Positions 1-8,215 are shown, counted from the stretch's first letter. The stretch: DNA of 39,109 nt from Hyphomicrobiales bacterium (GCA_021775855.1 JAJFGZ010000055.1:1-39109); one strand, 5' to 3'. Program-made: numbers and translations. The notes: generated from the letters alone by a model not told the origin.

Positions 1-603
1 GGGGTCGATTTCGACGGCGACGGGCGGCGCGACCTGTTGCGCAGTTCGGCCGATTCCCTTGCCTCCGCCGCTAACCTTCTCAAGGCCGAAGGGTGGCGGC
101 GCGGAGAATCATGGCTCGAGGAAGTAAAGGTGCCGGCGGACATGGCGTGGGAGCAGACGGGTCTCGATATCCGTCATTCGCGCTCCGACTGGCGCCGCTG
201 GGGCGTGACCTATGCTGACGGCCGGGCTTTGCCATCAGACCGGGTGCAAACCGCGCTTCTGTTGCCCATGGGGCGGAACGGACCGGCCTTCCTGGCCTAC
301 CGCAATTTCGACGTTTATCTGAAATGGAACCAGTCGTTTATCTATTCCCTGACCGCCGCCTATTACGCAACCCGGCTGGCCGGGGCGCCGCGGGTTGGCC
401 GGGGCCGTGCGCAGGTGACGCCGCTCAGCTACGAGCAGACTGTCGATTTGCAGCGTCGGTTGACCAGCGCGGGGCACAATGTGGGTGGGATCGACGGGAC
501 CATCGGTGCGCGCACCCGGGCTGCGGTTCGCGCCATGCAGCTGCAACTCGGTATGCCTGCGGATTCGTATCCGACACCGGAATTGCTGCGGCGTTTGAAT
601 TAG
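1..603 (+). CDS. Lytic murein transglycosylase (MltB/SLT_2 family), C-terminal part
   Basis: The frame is open from the first base, so the gene begins upstream of the window. The first visible residues, FDGDGRRDL followed by DSLASAANLLKAEGW, match the late catalytic core of MltB-type lytic transglycosylases, which cleave peptidoglycan glycan strands in the periplasm to give 1,6-anhydromuramyl ends. The segment FIYSLTAAYYATRLAGAPR closes the SLT_2 domain. After it comes a PG_binding_1 domain (about the last 60 residues) with the typical LQRRLTSAGHNVGGIDGTIG and TRAAVRAMQLQLGMP pattern. The catalytic glutamate and the signal peptide lie outside the window. The next gene starts 26 bp downstream on the same strand but looks unrelated in function. 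Confidence 0.9.
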   Translation, partial: GVDFDGDGRRDLLRSSADSLASAANLLKAEGWRRGESWLEEVKVPADMAWEQTGLDIRHSRSDWRRWGVTYADGRALPSDRVQTALLLPMGRNGPAFLAYRNFDVYLKWNQSFIYSLTAAYYATRLAGAPRVGRGRAQVTPLSYEQTVDLQRRLTSAGHNVGGIDGTIGARTRAAVRAMQLQLGMPADSYPTPELLRRLN

Positions 604-629
604 GATTTCGATCAAAGAGAGTTGCTGCG

Positions 630-1730
630 ATGCCAAGAACCAAGCCGCCATTTAGGGCCGATCATGTAGGAAGCCTGCTGCGCCCGCAGACGATTAAGGA
701 AGCCCGGGAGAAATTCGCCCGCGGCGAGATCGAGCGCGAGGCGCTGACCAGTATCGAAGACAAGGAAATCAAGGCGGTCGTCAAACGCCAGGAGGATGTG
801 GGTCTGCAAGCCGTCACCGACGGCGAGTTCCGTCGCTCGTGGTGGCACTTCGATTTTTTGGAGGGTCTCGACGGGTTCGAGAAATACGATACGGGGCGGG
901 GCATCCAGTTCGCCGATACCGAGACCAAGGCCGAAGGGGTCCGGGTGTGCGGCAAGGTTGGCTATTCAAGCCACCCGATGATCGACCATTTTAAATTTGT
1001 CCAGGCCAATACAAAAGTAGCGCCGAAGATCACGATCCCGTCCCCGAGCGTACCGCATTTTCGCCCGGGGCGGACAGCCATCAGTGCGGAGATTTATCCG
1101 GACCTCGATGAATTCTTCGCCGATCTGGGCCAGGCCTATAAAGGTGCTGTCAACGCGTTTGCCGATGCCGGGTGCCGGTATCTGCAGCTGGACGAGACCA
1201 ATTTCACCTATCTTTGCGACGAGACCCAGCGCCAGATGGTGATCGACCGGGGTGAAGACCCGGACACGCTACCAGAGATTTATGCGGGGATGGTCAATAC
1301 GGCGATTTCCGAAATTCCCAACGATATGGCGATCACCATGCATCTCTGCCGGGGCAATTTCCGCTCCACCTGGATCGCCCAGGGCGGCTACGAGCCGGTC
1401 GCCGAGGTGCTGTTTAATTCCATGAATGTCTATGGCTATTTCATGGAATACGACACCGAGAGGGCCGGCGGGTTCGAGCCGCTTCGCTTTGTGCCCAAGG
1501 ACAGAATTGTCGTGCTCGGGCTGGTGACCTCGAAGTCCGGCGATCTGGAATCAAAGGACGAGATCAAGGCGAGGATCGACGAGGCGGCGCAATTTGTCGA
1601 TCTCGATCAATTGTGCCTCAGCCCCCAATGCGGGTTTGCCTCGACCGAAGAGGGCAATGTTTTGAGCGAGGACCAGCAATGGCGCAAGCTCGAGATGATT
1701 GTTGAGATCGCCGAGGAGGTGTGGGGGTAG
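630..1730 (+). CDS. Stand-alone MetE C-terminal-domain protein (cobalamin-independent methionine synthase-like)
   Basis: This 366-residue protein matches only the catalytic (beta/alpha)8 half of MetE and lacks the MetE N-terminal domain. It opens with the family hallmark FRADHVGSLLRP. The zinc site appears complete: MHLCRGNF supplies the His and first Cys, and SPQCGF near the C-terminus supplies the last Cys. Family members include YxjG-like proteins, core-MetE (Mes) enzymes and epoxyalkane:coenzyme M transferases, so the methyl or alkyl donor cannot be named. The open frame extends upstream to 324, but the ATG at 630 follows an AAAGAGAG ribosome site and removes the overlap with the transglycosylase gene. 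It ends 8 bp before the convergent flavin monooxygenase gene. The fold is confident; the substrate is unknown. Confidence 0.85.
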   Translation: MPRTKPPFRADHVGSLLRPQTIKEAREKFARGEIEREALTSIEDKEIKAVVKRQEDVGLQAVTDGEFRRSWWHFDFLEGLDGFEKYDTGRGIQFADTETKAEGVRVCGKVGYSSHPMIDHFKFVQANTKVAPKITIPSPSVPHFRPGRTAISAEIYPDLDEFFADLGQAYKGAVNAFADAGCRYLQLDETNFTYLCDETQRQMVIDRGEDPDTLPEIYAGMVNTAISEIPNDMAITMHLCRGNFRSTWIAQGGYEPVAEVLFNSMNVYGYFMEYDTERAGGFEPLRFVPKDRIVVLGLVTSKSGDLESKDEIKARIDEAAQFVDLDQLCLSPQCGFASTEEGNVLSEDQQWRKLEMIVEIAEEVWG

Positions 1731-1738
1731 CGGCGGCG

Positions 1739-2947
1739 TTATGTAATTTCGGCCGCACGGCGGACACTGGCGATCATTGAGGTGCGCAACAGATAGTCGT
1801 AGGCCTTTGCAGGATCGGCAGCCGTGGCGCGGATTTCGTCGAGGCGCTGTTTTCGCAAAACGGGATCGCGTTCCTCCAGCAGCCGTTTGTTGCGGATCGA
1901 CATGGCCTGCACGAATTCGATGGCAACGCCCCGGCGCTGGCGGGCATAGAGATCAAGCAGGTCGTCGTCCGCTGACCTGTTGCCCAAAATCACCTTGCCC
2001 AGTTTTTCCCCAAGATTAATGGCATCGTGAACCGCACTGTTCAGACCCATCGCACCCAACGGGTTGTTGACATGGGCAGCATCACCGAGAAGCAATTGGC
2101 GGCCGACGCGAAAGGTCCCTGCGACCCGCTGGTGGACGGCATAGATGCTCCAATAGGGAATGTTCGCCGTGCCAAGCGCGGGAACGAACCCGGCGAGCTT
2201 TTGTTTCACGAAGGACAATTCCAATGCTTTTTCGTCGGGAATTTCAGGAGGAATCGGGAATGCGAGCCGCCACAAGCCGGGACCGCCCTGATGCGGCATC
2301 TTGAATATGGCGCACCACTCGTCGGGGTCAGCGATATAGGCATTCTCCGTAAATCCGTGCTGACTAAGATCGTATAATGCGCTCGCGACCAGATAACGTT
2401 CCGGCCAGGTAAAACCTTCAAATTCAATCCCGAGGCCTTTGCGGACGATGGACCGGGCGCCCTCTGCGCCGACCAGATAGGATGCGCGGATTTCGGCGTC
2501 TCCCTCTGGTCCGGAAATCCTAGCCATGACATGGTCGCCATTGTCCGTGGCACTAGTCAGGCGGGTAGCGAAATGAGCCCTGGCGTTGTCGAATTCTTCG
2601 AGCCGCTCGAGCAGGATGGGGGTCAGTTTGTGTTGTTCGCAATGGAGCCTGTAAGGGTAGGGCGTGTCCTTGGCGAGAAGACCCAGATCGAACTCGGCGA
2701 CGATGCCCTCAACGCGATCGCGCATCTGCCAATGGGGTACCCTGATCCCGGCGGTGCGCATGGCGTCGCCGACACCGAGTTGGTCAAACATCTCGATGGT
2801 CGGGGGGTGGAATGACCCGGCGCGCAGGTCGCGGGCCAGGACCTTGTCGCGCTCAAGGACGGTCACCCCGATCCCCTGCTGGGCAAGAGATACGGCAAGC
2901 GCCAGCCCGCCGGGGCCGCCACCCGCAATGACTACCGGGTCCCGCAT
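1739..2947 (-). CDS. FAD-dependent aromatic monooxygenase, probable source of gentisate
   Basis: This is a class A flavoprotein hydroxylase of 402 residues, using NAD(P)H and O2 to hydroxylate an aromatic ring. The N-terminal Rossmann motif GGGPGGLALAVSLAQQG binds the FAD ADP moiety. The second nucleotide motif reads GAEGARSIVRKGLG, with Glu where most relatives have Asp. The FAD-ribityl motif is LLLGDAAHVNNPLGAMGLNS. The gene diverges from gentisate 1,2-dioxygenase across a 151-bp shared promoter, so a 3-hydroxybenzoate 6-hydroxylase or salicylate 5-hydroxylase type of role is the best guess; this is inferred from context. The start chosen is the second ATG: AGGA lies 7 bases before it but directly abuts the first ATG at 2953. 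Confidence 0.8.
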   Translation of the reverse strand: MRDPVVIAGGGPGGLALAVSLAQQGIGVTVLERDKVLARDLRAGSFHPPTIEMFDQLGVGDAMRTAGIRVPHWQMRDRVEGIVAEFDLGLLAKDTPYPYRLHCEQHKLTPILLERLEEFDNARAHFATRLTSATDNGDHVMARISGPEGDAEIRASYLVGAEGARSIVRKGLGIEFEGFTWPERYLVASALYDLSQHGFTENAYIADPDEWCAIFKMPHQGGPGLWRLAFPIPPEIPDEKALELSFVKQKLAGFVPALGTANIPYWSIYAVHQRVAGTFRVGRQLLLGDAAHVNNPLGAMGLNSAVHDAINLGEKLGKVILGNRSADDDLLDLYARQRRGVAIEFVQAMSIRNKRLLEERDPVLRKQRLDEIRATAADPAKAYDYLLRTSMIASVRRAAEIT

Positions 2948-3057
2948 CGCCATTTCCTAGTATCCCCCCCGTTCTGATTTGGGAGCGAAATCACCGTCCG
3001 CCCGATCAGGGTTCCAGGCATCGATCGGTGTGTGATTGCAAATGCTCGCCGATTTAC

Positions 3058-3079
3058 TTAGTGTACCTAATTAAATTAG
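3058..3079. promoter_or_regulatory. Overlapping palindromes, candidate operator of the gentisate MarR regulator
   Basis: Two inverted repeats share one half-site. TTAG-N5-CTAA spans 3058-3070, and CTAAT-TAA-ATTAG spans 3067-3079. They lie 20-40 bp before the gentisate dioxygenase start and inside the divergent promoter with the flavin monooxygenase. This size and A+T-rich symmetry are typical of MarR sites, and a MarR gene closes the operon. The binding partner is inferred. Confidence 0.5.
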
Positions 3080-3098
3080 TCGGGAAAAGGTGAAAATC

Positions 3099-4136
3099 AT
3101 GAGCCAGGAAGTCCGTCAGGAATTCTACGACCGTTTGTCGCCCTACAGCATGACGCCCTTGTGGGAAGTGCTGAGTGGTCTGGTGCCACCGGAACCCAGG
3201 CCAAAGGCTGTCCCGTATCTTTGGAAGTATGCCGATGTGCGCCCATTGCTGCTCGAATCCGGTGCATTGCTGACCGCTGAGGAGGCCGAGCGCCGGGTGC
3301 TGGTACTGGAAAACCCGTCCTATCCGGGCGAAACCAGAACCACGGCTTCGCTTTACGCGGGTATCCAGTTGATTCTGCCCGGTGAAGTTGCGCCGGCCCA
3401 CCGTCACACACCATCTGCATTGCGCTTCCTGCTGGAGGGTGAACAGGGGTTTACCGCTGTTGGCGGCGAGCGGACGATCATGCGGGCCGGAGATTTCATC
3501 ATCACGCCAGCCTGGGCCTGGCACGATCACGGTAACGAAGGCGACGGCCCGGTTGTCTGGCTCGACGGCCTCGATATCCCGATGCTGGGATTTTATGAGT
3601 CGGTGTTCATGGAAGGCCATAACGACCAGCGCCAGGGCATCGCCCGGCCCGAAGGCGACTCGCTGGCACGCTTTGGCGAAGGGTTGATGCCGATCGATGG
3701 CGATGAAGCGCATCGCTACGGCCAGAATTCGCCGATCTTCAATTACCCCTACGAGCGCACCCGCGAAGCGTTGGTGACGGCTGCCAAGGGTGAAGACCCC
3801 GATCCCCATCTGGCGACCACGCTGCGCTACTCGAACCCGGTCGATGGCGGCTGGGCCATGCCGACCATGTCCACCTGGATGACCCGCATCAAGGGGGGAC
3901 AGGAAACGACTCCGATTCGCTCGACTGATTCCATGGTGATGGCGGTCGCCGAGGGCGAAGGGAGCGTCACGATTGGCGATGCGACGTTCAGCTTTACGCC
4001 GAAGGATGTGGTCGCGGTGCCTGGTTGGCAATGGCGCTCGATCCAGGCATCGTCCGATTGTTTCCTGTTCTTCTTCTCGGACCGGGTCGTGCACGAAAAA
4101 CTCGGCTTTTTCCGGGAAGAACGCCAGGCCGTTTAA
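3099..4136 (+). CDS. Gentisate 1,2-dioxygenase
   Basis: This 345-residue bicupin protein should open the ring of gentisate (2,5-dihydroxybenzoate) with Fe(II) and O2 to give maleylpyruvate in the cytoplasm. The first cupin carries the iron-binding HRH pair (H101, H103) in the family segment HRHTPSALRFLLEGEQGF. It continues to AWAWHDHGNEGDGPVVWLDG, which is diagnostic of gentisate dioxygenases. A second cupin follows after about residue 250. Length is normal for the family (about 345-370). A GTG at 3090 is in frame, but the ATG at 3099 has AAAAGG 8 bases upstream and is preferred. It is first of three tightly spaced genes (15-bp gap, then an ATGA overlap), and the promoter carries MarR-like palindromes. 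Confidence 0.93.
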   Translation: MSQEVRQEFYDRLSPYSMTPLWEVLSGLVPPEPRPKAVPYLWKYADVRPLLLESGALLTAEEAERRVLVLENPSYPGETRTTASLYAGIQLILPGEVAPAHRHTPSALRFLLEGEQGFTAVGGERTIMRAGDFIITPAWAWHDHGNEGDGPVVWLDGLDIPMLGFYESVFMEGHNDQRQGIARPEGDSLARFGEGLMPIDGDEAHRYGQNSPIFNYPYERTREALVTAAKGEDPDPHLATTLRYSNPVDGGWAMPTMSTWMTRIKGGQETTPIRSTDSMVMAVAEGEGSVTIGDATFSFTPKDVVAVPGWQWRSIQASSDCFLFFFSDRVVHEKLGFFREERQAV

Positions 4137-4151
4137 AGGGTAACCACGACA

Positions 4152-5009
4152 ATGAAAATTGCCCGTTTTGACGATGACCGGCTCGGCCTGGTCGTGGGTG
4201 ACGAGATCGCAGAAGTCACGTCCGTTTTGGAAAAACTCCCTGCAGTCCACTGGCCGGTTCCGCGGGGAGATCTGCTGATCCGCCATCTGGCAGAGTTGGC
4301 GCCCGCCATGCGTGACGCGGCTGGAGAGGGACAACGTCTGAAAATAGGGGATGTTCATCTGCACAGCCCGGTCGCCAATCCGGGCAAAATCATCGCAGCC
4401 CCGGTCAATTACCTGAAACACCAGGCGGAAGCCCGGGCCGATACGGAGATCAATTACGGGTCGGACGTCAAGACGATCGATCATTACGGCCTGTTCATCA
4501 AGGCGTCGAGCGCGCTTGCAGGCCCGGGCGATGGGGTCGTGGCCTGGCTCAACGACCGGCGCATCGACCACGAGGTTGAACTCTGCGTGGTCATCGGTGA
4601 GGGCGGACGCAACATTTCGCGCGACGATGCGCTTGCGCATGTGGCCGGCTATACGATTGGCCTCGACATGTCGATCCGGGGAACCGAAGACCGCTCGTAC
4701 AGGAAATCGTTCGACACCTTTGCGGTCGTCGGGCCCTGGCTGGTGACGGCGGACGAATTCGGCGATCCCTCAGAGGTCGATTTCGAATTGCGTGTCAACG
4801 GCGAAGTTCGCCAGAAGGCCAATACCCGCGATCTGATTTTCGATATTCCGAAACTGATCGTGCGCGCCTCCAATGCCTTCACGCTTGATCCCGGCGACAT
4901 CATCATGACCGGGACACCCGAAGGGGTGGGGCCGGTCAAACCCGGGGACGTCATGGATTGTGAAATTGACGGCATCGGCGCGATGCAGGTTCAGGTGCGC
5001 GGCGCATGA
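4152..5009 (+). CDS. FAH-family hydrolase, probable maleylpyruvate/fumarylpyruvate hydrolase
   Basis: The protein has 285 residues and belongs to the fumarylacetoacetate hydrolase superfamily, which cleaves C-C bonds of beta-diketone acids using a divalent metal. The metal motif is DHEVELCVVIGEGG (E141, E143), and the C-terminus has the family signature DPGDIIMTGTPEGVGPVKPGD. It lies 15 bp after gentisate dioxygenase, so it is expected to release pyruvate from the ring-cleavage product. No maleylpyruvate isomerase is present in the window, so it may act directly on maleylpyruvate (giving maleate) or depend on an isomerase elsewhere. It shares ATGA with the following MarR gene. The family is certain; the exact substrate comes from context. 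Confidence 0.85.
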   Translation: MKIARFDDDRLGLVVGDEIAEVTSVLEKLPAVHWPVPRGDLLIRHLAELAPAMRDAAGEGQRLKIGDVHLHSPVANPGKIIAAPVNYLKHQAEARADTEINYGSDVKTIDHYGLFIKASSALAGPGDGVVAWLNDRRIDHEVELCVVIGEGGRNISRDDALAHVAGYTIGLDMSIRGTEDRSYRKSFDTFAVVGPWLVTADEFGDPSEVDFELRVNGEVRQKANTRDLIFDIPKLIVRASNAFTLDPGDIIMTGTPEGVGPVKPGDVMDCEIDGIGAMQVQVRGA

Positions 5010-5488
5010 CCGGGCCGGCTGACCCAGCCGTCACCGACCGGCCGCCAACGCGGGCTGCGCTTGATGACATTGTCGGGTACCGGTTGCGGCGATTGCAGAC
5101 GCTCTGGAATGTTCATTGGGCGCGCGGGATTAAGCAAATTGGGTTGGAAATCACAGCCATGCAGGGCGGGATAATGATGCTGATAGCTGAAAATCCCGGG
5201 ATCGGTCATTCGGCCCTTGCCAGGCTCCTGGAAATCGAGGCGCCGACGCTTTCGCAAACCCTGACGCCCCTCGTGGATGCGGGGTTGGTCAAGCGGGTCC
5301 GCGCGCTGGGCGATGGTCGCGCGGTGGTATTGCGACTATCGGATGAAGGAGGCCAGGCGGTTTCAAGGGTCGCCGCGTATAGCCGAGCCCACGAGAATGA
5401 ACTTCTGGCCGGTCTCGATCGGACGGAACGGCACGCAATGATGGCGCTGCTCAACAAGGCTTTGATCAGCGCATCTAAAGCGCATTGA
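5006..5488 (+). CDS. MarR-family transcriptional regulator of the gentisate operon
   Basis: This 160-residue protein has a winged helix-turn-helix spanning roughly residues 55-115, with LARLLEIEAPTLSQTLTPLVDAGLVKR as recognition region and RALGDGRAVVLRLSDEG as wing. Flanking helices would form the usual MarR dimer. It overlaps the hydrolase stop by 4 bp (ATGA), so translation is probably coupled. A MarR protein encoded last in a catabolic operon commonly represses its own promoter and is released by the substrate or a CoA or aromatic ligand. The palindromes at 3058-3079 are the obvious target, which is inference. No clear rho-independent terminator follows it. Confidence 0.88.
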   Translation: MTGPADPAVTDRPPTRAALDDIVGYRLRRLQTLWNVHWARGIKQIGLEITAMQGGIMMLIAENPGIGHSALARLLEIEAPTLSQTLTPLVDAGLVKRVRALGDGRAVVLRLSDEGGQAVSRVAAYSRAHENELLAGLDRTERHAMMALLNKALISASKAH

Positions 5489-5681
5489 TTCTTGGTTCTC
5501 TGCCATGACCGTGATTCCCGCCCTGAATTGAGGTTCTGGGCCGGGGGTATTTTGGATTGTGCCCCGATATTGTGTTTTCCCGGAATTTGTCTGAACATAG
5601 GATCAGCGCATAAGTTTTATGAATATCGTGCGCGATAAATTCGTTGGATTACCTTGTAAACAGATCGGGAGAGGCGGGAAG

Positions 5682-6890
5682 ATGAAGATTTTTAAGCGGT
5701 TGGCGTTGGCCAGCGCGATGCTTGCTGCGACAGGCACGGTGGCATTATCCGAGGAAATCAAAGTCGGCTCGGTTGCCGGCGTTACCGGTCCGATTGCCGA
5801 ACTGGTAGTCGCGATTGTCGCGGCCCGTCAATTTGCGGCGGACCAGGTGAATGCCAATGGCGGGCTTCTCGATGGCGATACAATGTCGCTGGTTATTGCG
5901 GATTCGCAGTGCGACCCAAAGGCTGCCGTCGATGCCGGCAACAAAGTTGTAAATATTGAACAGGTTGTGGCCGTTGTCGGCGCGATCTGCTCGGGCGCGA
6001 CCAACGGCATGGTCCAGGCCGTGACCATTCCGGCAGGCGTTGTGGCACTCTCGGATGCGTCCGCCACGCCGTCGCTGACCGATCTTGACGACAACGATCT
6101 GGTATTCCGGGTCGCCGCGTCGAGCGCCTATCAGGGCGTCGCGATGGCCCAGCTTGCCTGGGACAATGGCTACCGCAATCTCGCCATGACCTATGCCAGC
6201 GACGATTACAACTCGGCCCTTGCCGGGGTGTTCGAGGCGTCCTTCACTGGCCTTGGCGGCACGATCTCAGCCAACCAGATGCACGAGCCCGACAAGGCGT
6301 CTTACCGCTCAGAATTGTCCACCCTGTCCGGCGGCGACGCCGAAGCGCTCGCGATTTTTGCCTATTACGGGAGTTCAGGCATCGCGGTTTTGCGGAACGC
6401 TATTGAGGCGGGGCTGTTTGAAAAATTCCTGGCAGCAGACGGTATGTTTGATGTGTCGGTGATTGAGCAGATTGGCGCGGACATTTTAAGCGGCAATATC
6501 ACAATCCTGAAGCAAACCCCGGACTATGAGAGTCCGTCCTACATGGCATTTGCAGAAGCGTTTGGCGAAACTGAACACAGCCCGCAGGGACCGTTTGTGG
6601 CGCACGGGTATGACGCGGCCTTCCTGATCGCGCTCGCAATCGAGAATGCCGGCAGCACGGATAGAGGCGCCATCAGTGCTTCGCTTCGCGAGGTTGCGAA
6701 CCCGCCCGGCATGGTGATCCGACCCGGCGAATGGGCCAAGGCCAAAGCAGCTATAGCGGCTGGTCAGGACATCAATTATGAGGGCGCCGCGGGTCCCAAC
6801 GACTTTGACGGAAACGGCGATGTGTCAGGCCGTTTCTCGGTCAATGTTGTCGGTAGCGACGGCACATGGGCGATTGAAGGAGCCAACTAA
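5682..6890 (+). CDS. ABC transporter periplasmic substrate-binding protein (HAAT/LivJ type), copy 1
   Basis: The 402-residue product begins with a Sec signal peptide (MKIFKRLALASAMLAATGTVALS, cleaved near residue 23-24). It continues with the type I periplasmic-binding fold of the LivJ/Peripla_BP_6 family, for example EIKVGSVAGVTGPIAELV. Two cysteines (in SQCDP and AICSGATNG) sit where LivJ-like proteins form a disulfide. It is colinear and about three quarters or more identical by eye to the protein at 12003-13214. The frame extends upstream to 5619, but ATG 5682 starts the signal peptide and follows AGGCGGGA. It is separated from the transporter genes by the opposing kynureninase gene. Ligand unknown; aromatic acids or amino acids are plausible. 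Confidence 0.9.
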   Translation: MKIFKRLALASAMLAATGTVALSEEIKVGSVAGVTGPIAELVVAIVAARQFAADQVNANGGLLDGDTMSLVIADSQCDPKAAVDAGNKVVNIEQVVAVVGAICSGATNGMVQAVTIPAGVVALSDASATPSLTDLDDNDLVFRVAASSAYQGVAMAQLAWDNGYRNLAMTYASDDYNSALAGVFEASFTGLGGTISANQMHEPDKASYRSELSTLSGGDAEALAIFAYYGSSGIAVLRNAIEAGLFEKFLAADGMFDVSVIEQIGADILSGNITILKQTPDYESPSYMAFAEAFGETEHSPQGPFVAHGYDAAFLIALAIENAGSTDRGAISASLREVANPPGMVIRPGEWAKAKAAIAAGQDINYEGAAGPNDFDGNGDVSGRFSVNVVGSDGTWAIEGAN

Positions 6891-6919
6891 AAACGCGATT
6901 AATTTGTCTGTCCAATCCG

Positions 6920-6951
6920 CCGGGATGAGGCCATTTGCGGTTTCGTCCCGG
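6920..6951 (+). terminator. Stem-loop after binding-protein copy 1, probably a decayed terminator
   Basis: Arms 6920-6932 and 6939-6951 (CCGGGATGAGGCC / GGTTTCGTCCCGG) pair over 13 positions, three of them G-T, with a 6-base loop. There is no U-tract behind it. The stem closely resembles the better-formed terminator behind copy 2 at 13243-13284. It lies between the convergent binding-protein and kynureninase genes, so it could slow transcription from either side. Confidence 0.5.
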
Positions 6952-6973
6952 TGTCCATGTTGGGAGACAAGCT

Positions 6974-8215
6974 CTAGGTAACGGTCTTGCGTTCACCAAA
7001 TTCCGGCCTGTCCCATGCCCCGGTTTCCATGGCGTCGCGCATGCAGGCGATGCAGTCCCAGATATCGGCGAAGCGCAGGTACAGCGGTGTCAGTCCAAAC
7101 CTCAATAAGCCGGGCTCGCGGTAATCGCCGACAAACCCTTTGGCGATCAGGTATTGCATGATGGCGTAACCCTGCGTGTGCACCAGGGATACCTGACTGC
7201 CGCGATTATCCGCATTTCGTGGTGTCACAATCTCAAAACCGTGCTCGGATAGTTCCTGATCAACAAGCGCCATGAACAGGTCCGAGAGCGCGAGGGATTT
7301 AGTCCGGATTGTGTTTTGATCCACGTCATCAAATGTCTTCAGGCCTTCGACCATGCCTGTTAGCGCGATCACCGGCGGGGTCCCGACCTGGGCCTTGGCG
7401 ATGGATTGGTGGGGGTCGTAATCGGGCTCGAATTTGAACGGCCGGGCGTGACTGAACCATCCGGTCAGGACGGGGTCGAACGCTGGCTGGCTGGACGTGC
7501 GGATATAGGTAAAGGCAGGAGCGCCGGGGCCGCCGTTCAGATATTTGTAGCCACAGCCAATGGCGTATTCGATGCCGTCGCCCTGCAGATCAAGAGGGAC
7601 GGCGCCCGCTGAATGGCAAAGGTCCCAGATCAGCGGGATACCCATCGACCGGCATTTCTCGGTGATCCTGGCCATCGGGTGCATGGCTCCCGACCGGTAA
7701 TTGACGTGGGTTAAAACCACCAAAGCAGTCTCGTCGTCGATCGCGGCTTCCACGTCTCCCATATCCGCGCGGACCAGGTCGTGGCGTCCGCCGAGCAGGC
7801 GGATCAGGCCTTCGAGGATATAGATATCAGTCGGGAAGTTGCCGGTCTCCGAGACTATATTTTTACCCCTGCTGGAGGAAGCGAGAAGCGCTGCTGCGAG
7901 TTTGAACAAACTGACCGATGTGGAATCCCCGAACACGATCTCGTCGGGTCTGGCGCCAATCAGAGGTGCCAGCAAATTGCCGGCGCGTGCCGGAAGATCG
8001 ATCCAGCGGGCATCGTTCCAGCTTGAAATCAGGCCGTCGCCCCACTCTGCCGATACGCACCGGGAGACGGCTTCGGGCGCGGTCTTTGGCAGGGGACCGA
8101 GCGAATTGCCGTCAAGGTAGACGATGCCGTTCGGCAGGGAAAAACGATCCCGGCAATGGCGCAGAGGATCGTCCAAGTCTCTACTTTCGCAGTGCGCGCG
8201 GTCAATAGTAGACAA
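6974..8215 (-). CDS. kynU: Kynureninase
   Basis: A 413-residue PLP-dependent fold-type I enzyme that cleaves L-kynurenine (or 3-hydroxykynurenine) to anthranilate (or 3-hydroxyanthranilate) and alanine. The N-terminus has the kynureninase hallmark IVYLDGNSLGPLPK. PLP contacts are visible in VFGDSTSVSLFK and IWDLCHSAGAVPLDL (D198, H201), and the Schiff-base lysine is K224 in GCGYKYLNGGPGAPAF. Length matches bacterial KynU (about 415). The start is a TTG at 8215, preceded by GGGAG 9 bases upstream; no ATG is in frame near the conserved N-terminus. It is alone on its strand, with no kynA or kynB in the window. It sits between one binding protein and its transporter, which hints that the transporter may import a tryptophan- or kynurenine-like compound. 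Confidence 0.93.
   Translation of the reverse strand: MSTIDRAHCESRDLDDPLRHCRDRFSLPNGIVYLDGNSLGPLPKTAPEAVSRCVSAEWGDGLISSWNDARWIDLPARAGNLLAPLIGARPDEIVFGDSTSVSLFKLAAALLASSSRGKNIVSETGNFPTDIYILEGLIRLLGGRHDLVRADMGDVEAAIDDETALVVLTHVNYRSGAMHPMARITEKCRSMGIPLIWDLCHSAGAVPLDLQGDGIEYAIGCGYKYLNGGPGAPAFTYIRTSSQPAFDPVLTGWFSHARPFKFEPDYDPHQSIAKAQVGTPPVIALTGMVEGLKTFDDVDQNTIRTKSLALSDLFMALVDQELSEHGFEIVTPRNADNRGSQVSLVHTQGYAIMQYLIAKGFVGDYREPGLLRFGLTPLYLRFADIWDCIACMRDAMETGAWDRPEFGERKTVT

Noticed and set aside
3054..4640. A 528-codon open frame on the minus strand opposite the gentisate dioxygenase and hydrolase genes
   Set aside because: It is antisense to two clearly recognised genes, its translation is rich in Arg, His and Gln with no family resemblance, and such long shadow frames are expected in this base composition.
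5542..5566. CGGGG-N15-CCCCG inverted repeat after the gentisate MarR gene as a terminator
   Set aside because: The arms are only 5 bp with a 15-base loop and no U-tract, too weak to call.
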